Assembly: GCA_020724325.1 (NCBI GenBank)
Contig: DYHC01000180.1
Coordinates: 1 to 5,025 of the forward strand
From: Melioribacter roseus
Lineage (GTDB): Bacteria; Bacteroidota; Ignavibacteria; Ignavibacteriales; Melioribacteraceae
Reading direction: 5' to 3'
Length of the DNA stretch: 5,025 bases
The position numbers and the translations under genes are program-made. Position 1 is the first letter of the stretch. Each line of letters begins with the position of its first letter. Positions 1 through 5,025 of this stretch are shown here, one piece after another. The notes beneath the pieces are model-generated. The model was not told where the DNA came from and did not search any database. It saw only the letters and a program-made list of their open reading frames with translations.

Positions 1-526
1 CTTTACTTAATTCAATTATTCTGTTCTTTAGTTCTTCATCATCAATAAGAGTAATTTTATAAAAAATCGGAAGAATTATAACCGGCAAAATCTTTGCAAG
101 GAAAACTGAGATTAAAAAAAGTATTATTGAGAATGGGAGCCACCAATTATCTTTAAAAGTGTTTAGCACATAATAGAATATCACTAAAATTGGTAACCCT
201 ATAACCAAGCCTACAATTGCTTCTTTGGTATCTTCTATAATCCATTTCCAGAAAGTCTGATTAGATAAATTATATTTATGTTCAAGGTAAAATTCTACAT
301 AATAATTTACCGGAAAGAATAACAAAGAGGATATTAAACCAATAGTAATTACATAAGCGATAAGGACTAAATAATCATTTGTTAAAAATGTACGAACATA
401 ATTTTCCAGTTGTAAGCTAAAGTCAAAGAGTACAAATAAAAAAATTAAAATAAAGACTATAATCCCTTTTGTAACGCCAATGGCAAGCTTAAGGTTATTA
501 TATTTTTTTGCTTCGGTAAGCTTCAA
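1..526 (-). CDS. M48-family membrane metallopeptidase (CAAX prenyl protease/Ste24-like), N-terminal part, cut by the left window edge
   Basis: Reading leftwards from 526, the frame stays open for 175 codons to the window edge. It encodes a very hydrophobic protein with about four membrane spans (roughly residues 12-35, 52-73, 102-121 and 128-153). The pattern matches the N-terminal membrane domain of M48 peptidases: a short polar start with EAKKYNNLKL (residues 5-14), then YLEHKYNLSNQTFWKW (80-95), which corresponds to the family's 'E-x-x-F/Y-GLSNQ-T' stretch, then LPVIILPIFYKIT (148-159) followed by an acidic 'IDDEEL' and the start of a helix. The zinc-binding HEXXH motif would lie further left, outside the window, so catalytic competence cannot be judged. 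M48 enzymes are integral membrane proteases that cleave membrane or prenylated substrates; bacterial members are often tied to envelope quality control. The frame has no ATG. A stop (TAA, 541-539) lies just upstream, and the only sensible start is TTG at 526-524, without a clear Shine-Dalgarno. It sits 31 nt after batE in the same direction, so co-transcription is likely. Family call is confident; exact start is moderate. Confidence 0.85.
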   Translation of the reverse strand, partial: MKLTEAKKYNNLKLAIGVTKGIIVFILIFLFVLFDFSLQLENYVRTFLTNDYLVLIAYVITIGLISSLLFFPVNYYVEFYLEHKYNLSNQTFWKWIIEDTKEAIVGLVIGLPILVIFYYVLNTFKDNWWLPFSIILFLISVFLAKILPVIILPIFYKITLIDDEELKNRIIELSK

Positions 527-557
527 TTTGTTAAACGATTAATGTTGATAAATAGAA

Positions 558-1361
558 TTAAATTTGTCCAAATACATTTTTGGGTATCCACCCAACTTTT
601 CCATCGGCAAGACGAATCTTAAACCACTCGGCAACATAATCCTCAACCTTAAATTTTATTCCTTCGTGTATAACAAAGATATCGTTACTTTTATAATCCG
701 GCGCTCCTTTAACAGAATATATTTCTTCTGTAAGTATTCCATAATTTGTAATTGCTTCGTGATTATAACGTGAGACAAGAATTACAACGGCAATAATTAA
801 AACAGCTAAAGAAATGGAACCAATCATTAATGAGGTTTTCTGTACAATTGTTTTCTTAGCAAAGTAAAACAATCCAATTGAAGCAATGAAAATCCAGAAC
901 ACCAGAGCGGTAATTAATGCCCATCCTGATGTTGAAAAAGAAATGATCAGTAATTCCCACCATTCTACAATAAATAGTCTTGGTAATTCTGCAATTTTAT
1001 CAATAGTACGTGCGTTGGCAATTCTTAGATTATAAATTATGTCGTCATCACCGGGAGAAAGTTTAAGACCCTTTTCATAATTCAATATTGCGCGTCCTAA
1101 GCTCCCCGCTTTGAAATACGCATTTCCCAGGTTATAGTAAAGAGATGAACTCTCATAGCCCTGACTCAAGATTTTGTTATATATTTCAATTGATTCAATA
1201 AATCTATGTTCCTGATATAATTTATTTGCTTCTTTGAAAAGGTCATCGGGCAATTGTCCATATAGATTCAATGAAAAAATCATTAAAGGAAAAAATAGAA
1301 TCGACGTTAATAAAAACAATCGGGATAAATAAGCGATCAGAAAGTTGAGCAGCGTCATCAT
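558..1361 (-). CDS. batE: BatE: TPR, two membrane spans and SH3-like domain protein of the Bat system
   Basis: This 267-residue protein has the full BatE architecture. An N-terminal hydrophobic stretch (about 5-34, ending near LNLYGQ) acts as a signal peptide or anchor. Two tetratricopeptide repeats follow (about 38-71 and 72-105, with YYNLGNAYFKAG and AILNYEKGLKLSPGDDD as the clearest parts). Then come a conserved NLRIANARTIDKI helix (111-123), two transmembrane helices (about 146-168 and 178-197) and a C-terminal bacterial SH3-like domain (about 204-264, with WFKIRLADGKVGWI). If the N-terminal segment is exported, both the TPR and SH3 domains face the periplasm, with the two spans forming a membrane hairpin; this topology is inferred. 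The start is ATGATG at 1361-1356; the first ATG overlaps the batD stop by 4 nt. A GGAG lies 8 nt before the first ATG, inside the end of batD, which supports translational coupling. The likely role is as a scaffold in an envelope Bat complex; the molecular function is not established for the family. Confidence 0.93.
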   Translation of the reverse strand: MMTLLNFLIAYLSRLFLLTSILFFPLMIFSLNLYGQLPDDLFKEANKLYQEHRFIESIEIYNKILSQGYESSSLYYNLGNAYFKAGSLGRAILNYEKGLKLSPGDDDIIYNLRIANARTIDKIAELPRLFIVEWWELLIISFSTSGWALITALVFWIFIASIGLFYFAKKTIVQKTSLMIGSISLAVLIIAVVILVSRYNHEAITNYGILTEEIYSVKGAPDYKSNDIFVIHEGIKFKVEDYVAEWFKIRLADGKVGWIPKNVFGQI

Positions 1362-1372
1362 CTTTTTTTCTC
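1356..1372 (-). promoter_or_regulatory. Ribosome binding site and coupled ATGATG start of batE
   Basis: Read on the minus strand, GGAG (1372-1369 or within one base) is followed by eight A/G bases and then ATGATG. The batD stop TGA overlaps the first ATG. The first ATG sits 8 nt and the second 11 nt from the GGAG, so the first is better placed. This is the only clear Shine-Dalgarno in the window and indicates that batE is translated by ribosomes finishing batD. Confidence 0.6.
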
Positions 1373-3187
1373 CAGCACAGAATCTACTTCAACGATCAGT
1401 TTAACAGCTTCATAATAAATTTCAATGGCAGCAGCAGAGGTTTCGCCTTGCGGAGCAAACCGTACAAATTCACACTTTTCAGCAACCGCTCTAACTCTAT
1501 AGATCAGATTTTCATTTACATTTTTTTTGTTAAGACTATCTAAAGCTGCTTCCAACGTAAATTCGGATTTTTGAATGCCCAGTTTATCCTCCAGATAACC
1601 GTAAATTGCTTTTGAAAGCTCCGAATAAAATTCTGAAATATTTCTTTTATCTAACGCTCTTTTAGCAACCTTCAGCCTTTTTTGTGCTGCTTTTTCTGCC
1701 TTCTGAAATTTTAATAATCCAATATTTCCATCAAGCTTCTCCTTCCTCTTTTTATACCCAATTGCCGTGAACAATAGAATAACAGGTAGAATTAAAGAGA
1801 GCCAGAACCATGTTTTTATTATCGAGTTTTCTTGTTTGGGTCTGAGGTCAAAATCGGAAGTCTTAATAAATCTTATCTCTTCGCTCAACAGTTTAACATC
1901 TGTTTTAGAATAGTCACCTGCAACCGGTTCATATTGCCCATCTCCTTTTACAACATTTATCTTAAATGCAGGTGAGTTTAGCGTAACATATTTTCTTTGT
2001 TCAGGATTAAAAAAAGAAAATTCCATAGACGGTATTTCTTTGTCGCCGGCGGTTCTTGGCACAATTAAATACTCGATTATTTTCTGACCGGATACAACCG
2101 AACCTTTATTAACATTATCGTAAATCTTTGGCTCATACCTGTCGAAACCTGAAGGAAGCTGCGGTTCTGGAGCTTTTAATAATTGAATGTTGCCGCTTCC
2201 GGAAATAGTTAAACGGAGCATTATGCTTTCATTAGTTACAACTTTATTCTTATCAATTTCCGCTTTGAAATTGAAATTACCAACCGCACCATTAAATGAA
2301 GCCGGCATTCCCAACGCCGGCAAAGGTTCTACATTAACTTTTAGTGTGTTTGATTTAGCAAGAAAATCAACTGTTTCTGTTCTACCGAAAAATGAATCGT
2401 TGAAGAATTCGTCAAATATATCATTCCCGGTCTTCTTCTTTTTTACTATTACAGGAATATTCAACTCGAATGGTGTGATACTTAGTTGACCAGTTTTTGT
2501 AGGGAATAATGCCACCTTTTTAATTGTAGCAACTCTAATTCGTTCACCATTGTACATCCCGATATCGAAAGAAATAGTTTGAGCAGGATCAACTTCTACT
2601 GCCCAGAATCCCTGATACTGCGGAAGCTTTGTAATTTGCGGTGAAGAAATATTCAGCTTTGTATAGAGTTTGTAAGTGACCGTCATTTGTTCACCAAGAT
2701 AAGTCCGGTTCTTATTTGATTCGGCAACTATAAAAACATTCTTTGATAATTCTTCATCGGAATAACCGTCACTACTTTGCTGCTGCCGGCTCCCTTTTTC
2801 TACTTTTATATTTAACGGACTGGTCTTATATGTTTTTCCTGAATACAAAACCGAAGCCGGACCAATAGTGTAATCGCCAATATTAATCGGCTGTAGAATA
2901 TATACAAACGTAAGTGACGCATTAACTTTACTATTTATTATCTGCATGCTTGTAGATTGGTTAGGCCCGGATATTACTTTGAATCCAGCAAAGTTAGGCG
3001 GGCTAAAATCTTTAACGTTGTTAATATCGCTTCCGTTAAAAGTAAAATAAACCTGAAACTTCTCATGTTGACCTACTACAGAGCGATCCACACTTGCGGT
3101 AAATTCCTGTGCAAAGGAGTTTCCAACTATTCCTATTACAAATAATAGAATGATAGTTAGAAATTTAGTTTTATTTTTATTTTCCAT
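1358..3187 (-). CDS. batD: BatD: exported, membrane-anchored oxygen-tolerance family protein
   Basis: This 609-residue protein has a normal length for BatD. Residues 1-26 form a signal peptide (KNKTK, then a hydrophobic core, cleavage predicted after NSFA before QEF). The region 27-458 is exported and beta-rich, in at least two Ig-like blocks. The first has the family-typical VISGPNQSTSMQIIN (71-85) and FVYILQPINIGDYTIGPA (94-111). A polar linker (131-147, with QQQSS) precedes the second block, which includes the aromatic/acidic segment FDEFFNDSFFGR (258-269) seen in many BatD proteins. One transmembrane helix (about 459-477) is followed by a positive KKRKEK patch, then a helical cytoplasmic domain (about 495-605, with SEFYSELSKAIYGYLEDKLG and FVRFAP). 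Overall this matches the BatD/oxygen tolerance family. The start ATG has no visible Shine-Dalgarno and follows an 85-nt gap; the following signal peptide supports it. No catalytic motif is evident, so a structural, adhesive or chaperone-like role within a Bat complex is inferred rather than shown. Confidence 0.94.
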   Translation of the reverse strand: MENKNKTKFLTIILLFVIGIVGNSFAQEFTASVDRSVVGQHEKFQVYFTFNGSDINNVKDFSPPNFAGFKVISGPNQSTSMQIINSKVNASLTFVYILQPINIGDYTIGPASVLYSGKTYKTSPLNIKVEKGSRQQQSSDGYSDEELSKNVFIVAESNKNRTYLGEQMTVTYKLYTKLNISSPQITKLPQYQGFWAVEVDPAQTISFDIGMYNGERIRVATIKKVALFPTKTGQLSITPFELNIPVIVKKKKTGNDIFDEFFNDSFFGRTETVDFLAKSNTLKVNVEPLPALGMPASFNGAVGNFNFKAEIDKNKVVTNESIMLRLTISGSGNIQLLKAPEPQLPSGFDRYEPKIYDNVNKGSVVSGQKIIEYLIVPRTAGDKEIPSMEFSFFNPEQRKYVTLNSPAFKINVVKGDGQYEPVAGDYSKTDVKLLSEEIRFIKTSDFDLRPKQENSIIKTWFWLSLILPVILLFTAIGYKKRKEKLDGNIGLLKFQKAEKAAQKRLKVAKRALDKRNISEFYSELSKAIYGYLEDKLGIQKSEFTLEAALDSLNKKNVNENLIYRVRAVAEKCEFVRFAPQGETSAAAIEIYYEAVKLIVEVDSVLEKKR

Positions 3188-3272
3188 AGATCACTAAAGA
3201 ATTTATTCTGCTACCTAATAAAACATTCATACTCTTAGTTCAACACTCATTACTCTGCGTTCTCTTAAATTA
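3188..3272. repeat. batC-batD intergenic gap with an imperfect tandem duplication
   Basis: This is the only substantial gap in the operon. On the plus strand it contains two adjacent related units, 3222-3241 (20 bp) and 3242-3262 (21 bp). Both begin AACA-y-TCAT, share ACTCT in the middle and end in GTTC. They agree at 17 of 21 aligned positions, with one single-base indel, one substitution and a TA/GC dinucleotide difference. The left part (3188-3221) is AT-rich and shows no Shine-Dalgarno for batD. I see no strong hairpin with a T-run, so no terminator is called here. Confidence 0.6.
3215..3243 (-). promoter_or_regulatory. Possible internal sigma70-like promoter ahead of batD (weak)
   Basis: On the minus strand, TTGAAC (3243-3238) and TATTAG (3220-3215) are separated by exactly 17 nt. 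Each matches the sigma70 -35 and -10 consensus at four of six positions. Initiation would fall near 3208, leaving about 20 nt before the batD ATG. Matches this weak are frequent in AT-rich DNA. Bacteroidota also use a different housekeeping promoter (TTG around -33, TAnnTTTG around -7), and I do not see a good version of it here. The -35 box overlaps the tandem repeat junction. Treat this as a candidate only. Confidence 0.15.
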
Positions 3273-3953
3273 TCACCAGTCTTTTTCTCTAACAACAGAC
3301 TGCCCTTTATTCTGTCTAAGTTTTTTCTGCAAATCGCGTTCATTGTTTTTTAATGCTTCAAGAATTCTTTCGGCATCATTTTTAGAAATTTCATTTTTCT
3401 TCTGCTGCTGGTTCTGATTTTGTTTATCCTGGTTTTTATTTGGTTCGTTCTGATTTTGCTGCTGCTGGTCCTTGTTCTTTTCTTCATTGTCTTTATTCTG
3501 CTGTTGCTGCTGTTTGTTCTGATTCTGTTTCATCATGTTCAATGCATATGAAAGATTATACTTGGTTTCCAGATCGTCAGGATTCAGTTTAAGTGCATTC
3601 TTATAAGCTTCTATGCTTTCAGGATACTTTTGAGATTTAAGAAGCGAATTACCGATGTTATGATAAATTTTGGATTTGTCATTCTCATTATCAGTTAGAG
3701 TTAAAGAGTTTTTGAAAGATTGAATTGCCTCATCGTACCTTCCCTGTTTATAATAAGCATCGCCAAGATTAAAATGACCATGAAATAATTCTGCATCTTT
3801 TTCAAGACCTTTTTTGAAGTTTACTTCGGCATCAGAAAATTTACTGTTTTTATACAACTCAACACCTTCGTTTATTAAACTTCTTTTGCTCTGGGAAAAA
3901 TTTAACGAAAATGCGAAGACAAATAATAGTAAAACTATTACTGATTTTTTCAT
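3273..3953 (-). CDS. batC: BatC: exported TPR protein with a Gln/Asn/Lys-rich tail
   Basis: This 226-residue protein starts with a signal peptide (MKKS, then a hydrophobic core, ending around residues 18-22, LNFSQ). Three tetratricopeptide repeats follow at about 23-56, 57-90 and 95-128; FNLGDAYYKQGRYDEAIQSF (61-80) and YPESIEAYKNALKLNPDD (110-127) are textbook TPR helices. A capping helix (129-142) leads into a low-complexity tract rich in Q, N and K (143-187). The protein ends in the BatC-like segment NDAERILEALKNNERDLQKKL (192-212). It is predicted to be soluble in the periplasm or attached through partners, where the TPRs would bind other Bat proteins. Its ATG (3953-3951) overlaps the batB stop in an ATGA, indicating tight co-translation. 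An AAAGG lies about 12 nt upstream, rather far for a Shine-Dalgarno. It is identified as BatC by the combination of signal peptide, TPRs, charged/polar tail and position between batB and batD. No enzymatic motif is present. Confidence 0.92.
   Translation of the reverse strand: MKKSVIVLLLFVFAFSLNFSQSKRSLINEGVELYKNSKFSDAEVNFKKGLEKDAELFHGHFNLGDAYYKQGRYDEAIQSFKNSLTLTDNENDKSKIYHNIGNSLLKSQKYPESIEAYKNALKLNPDDLETKYNLSYALNMMKQNQNKQQQQQNKDNEEKNKDQQQQNQNEPNKNQDKQNQNQQQKKNEISKNDAERILEALKNNERDLQKKLRQNKGQSVVREKDW
3393..3527 (-). repeat. Q/N/K codon-repeat tract within batC
   Basis: This is the coding tract for BatC residues 143-187. It is built largely from CAG, CAA, AAC and AAA codons, seen on the plus strand as repeated ctg, ttg, ttc and ttt triplets. 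Runs of five Gln (148-152) and four Gln (163-166) occur. The mixed codons make it an imperfect trinucleotide repeat rather than a pure one. Confidence 0.85.
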
Positions 3954-4996
3954 TGTTGTTCCACACCTTTAAGTTTTTCAAACCTTGTAAATAACTTAGA
4001 TTTATTTGATGAAACAAAAAAGTCAATTAATAGAATCAGTATAGCCGGAAAAAGAAAATAGTAGAACCGATCTACATATTCTGTAATCTTTTTCGAACCG
4101 TATTCAGATTGTTCAATTTTGGATAAGTCATTGTAAATTGCTTCAAGATCGTCATCTGTATTTGAGCCCCTGTAGTAATTCCCGTTTCCCTTTTCAGTAA
4201 TTGATCTAAGAGCAGCTTCGTCAAGTTTAGTTATTACAATATTACCCTGTTTGTCTTTCTTATAACCCACATGCAAACCGGCTTGATTATAAACTGGAAT
4301 TGGAACACCTGTAGGTGAACCGAGTCCAATTGCATAAATTGCAACATCTTTAGAATTAGCATCCGATACGGCAGCATCAATTTCACCTTCGTGATCTTCA
4401 CCGTCAGTAATAAGTACAAGTGCTTTTTTTGTTCCGTCATCGTATCTAAAAGATTTCAAAGCGAGTTCGAGCGCCGGTCCAATAGCAGTACCGGGCTGAG
4501 GTACAGAATTAACATCCACTGCAGATAGAAAAAGATTTGCCGCAGCATAATCTGATGTTAAAGGAATCTGAACATAAGCTTGACCTGCAAAAACAATTAA
4601 TCCGATTCTATCACCTTTCAATCTCTGGATCAACTTTGAAATCTCAAATTTTGCTTTCTCCAATCTGCTCGGTTTAATATCTTCCGCCAGCATACTTTTT
4701 GAAACATCAAGTAGAATATAAACATCAATGCCAATCTGTTTAACCTCTTCGATCTTGGAGCCGACCTGAGGATTTGCTAATGCAATAAGCAGTAAAGCAA
4801 TACTAATTGCATACATCCCGAATTTAATTCTTGATTTTAATTTACTCCGCAACGGAAATAGAATGTGATGTAGTTTACTACCGGCAAACTTTTCCAGCAG
4901 TTTACCGCTCTTGTTAGAAGTGTACCAGAAAATTGCAATTAAAACTGGTATAAGAATTAAAGCATAAATAAACTCTATGTTTGCAAAACGAATCAT
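3950..4996 (-). CDS. batB: BatB: membrane-anchored von Willebrand factor A domain protein
   Basis: This 348-residue protein has two N-terminal membrane spans (about 8-26 and 59-75), a VWA domain (about 90-290) and a C-terminal span (about 311-328). The metal ion-dependent adhesion site is complete: DVSKS (97-101), the Thr of PGT (170) and the Asp of ITDGED (198). The loop between the first two spans and the C-terminal tail are both rich in Lys and Arg, which by the positive-inside rule puts them in the cytoplasm and the VWA domain in the periplasm. The opening MIRFANIEFIYALILIPVL resembles BatB N-termini. Position directly before batC separates it from BatA, the paralogous VWA protein normally encoded one gene upstream, but a BatA label cannot be fully excluded because the preceding gene is outside the window. 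The frame is open upstream to the window edge, yet the ATG at 4996-4994 gives the family-typical N-terminus. No clear Shine-Dalgarno precedes it. VWA proteins of this group commonly partner with MoxR AAA+ ATPases. Confidence 0.92.
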   Translation of the reverse strand: MIRFANIEFIYALILIPVLIAIFWYTSNKSGKLLEKFAGSKLHHILFPLRSKLKSRIKFGMYAISIALLLIALANPQVGSKIEEVKQIGIDVYILLDVSKSMLAEDIKPSRLEKAKFEISKLIQRLKGDRIGLIVFAGQAYVQIPLTSDYAAANLFLSAVDVNSVPQPGTAIGPALELALKSFRYDDGTKKALVLITDGEDHEGEIDAAVSDANSKDVAIYAIGLGSPTGVPIPVYNQAGLHVGYKKDKQGNIVITKLDEAALRSITEKGNGNYYRGSNTDDDLEAIYNDLSKIEQSEYGSKKITEYVDRFYYFLFPAILILLIDFFVSSNKSKLFTRFEKLKGVEQQ

Positions 4997-5025
4997 ATAA
5001 TATTTATCAACTATCTTTATTAATG

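Noticed and set aside
527..557. Possible terminator between batE and the peptidase gene (TTAA-TCGT-TTAA palindrome at about 531-542)
   Set aside because: The stem is only four A/T pairs with no GC and no following T-run on the transcript, so it would not act as an intrinsic terminator.
564..773. Plus-strand open frame of 69 codons
   Set aside because: It lies wholly antisense to the batE SH3-like region and has no recognisable domain.
2187..2489. Plus-strand open frame of 100 codons
   Set aside because: It lies inside batD on the opposite strand; batD is strongly supported by its family features, and this frame resembles no known protein.
2957..3145. Plus-strand open frame of 62 codons
   Set aside because: Antisense shadow of the batD N-terminal region with no supporting signals.
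4234..4440. Minus-strand open frame of 68 codons in another frame of batB
   Set aside because: It overlaps the conserved VWA core of BatB and shows no domain or ribosome binding site.
5007..5025. Possible 3' end of an upstream gene (batA) on the minus strand, five codons followed by TGA at 5009-5007
   Set aside because: batA is expected there from operon knowledge, but five codons carry no identifying information and another frame is also open.
1..5025. CRISPR arrays, transposons, tRNA or rRNA genes, toxin-antitoxin or defence genes
   Set aside because: Nothing resembling them is visible; the window is almost fully coded by one envelope-protein operon.

Overview
All genes in this window lie on the minus strand, so they are read from the right edge to the left. 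The DNA is AT-rich. It holds most of a Bat ("Bacteroides aerotolerance") operon in the order batB, batC, batD, batE, followed by the 5' part of a membrane metallopeptidase gene of the M48 (CAAX prenyl protease/Ste24-like) family that runs off the left edge. This gene order and these domain architectures are typical of Bacteroidota and the related Ignavibacteriota lineage. The lineage is an inference from gene content and AT-richness; the window has no phylogenetic marker. A spirochaete such as Leptospira also carries bat genes and cannot be formally excluded.

Layout from right to left: 4996-3950 encodes BatB, a membrane-anchored von Willebrand factor A (VWA) protein with an intact metal site. 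3953-3273 encodes BatC, an exported TPR protein with a Gln/Asn/Lys-rich tail; its start codon overlaps the batB stop by 4 nt (ATGA). An 85-nt gap at 3272-3188 is the only sizeable non-coding stretch inside the operon and contains an imperfect 20/21-bp tandem duplication. 3187-1358 encodes BatD, a large exported protein anchored by one membrane span. 1361-558 encodes BatE, with two TPRs, two membrane spans and an SH3-like domain; it again overlaps its upstream neighbour through ATGA. After a 31-nt gap, 526-1 encodes the first 175 residues of the M48-type peptidase. That reading frame contains no methionine codon and seems to start at TTG, so an ATG-based search would miss it.

Working together: VWA proteins of this kind are usually encoded beside MoxR-type AAA+ ATPases. 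The classical batA, moxR and DUF58 genes would be expected just beyond the right edge but are not seen. Signal peptides and the charge around the membrane spans put the BatB VWA domain, the BatC TPRs, the BatD Ig-like region and, by inference, the BatE TPR and SH3 domains on the periplasmic side. This suggests one envelope complex with a VWA metal-dependent binding module, two TPR scaffolds and a large adhesive or chaperone-like ectodomain. Its biochemical function is poorly established; the historical link is to oxygen or stress tolerance. A membrane metallopeptidase directly downstream, probably co-transcribed, makes a link to envelope protein quality control worth testing. I see no mobile element, CRISPR array, RNA gene or clear terminator, and no evidence of a wholly new system.
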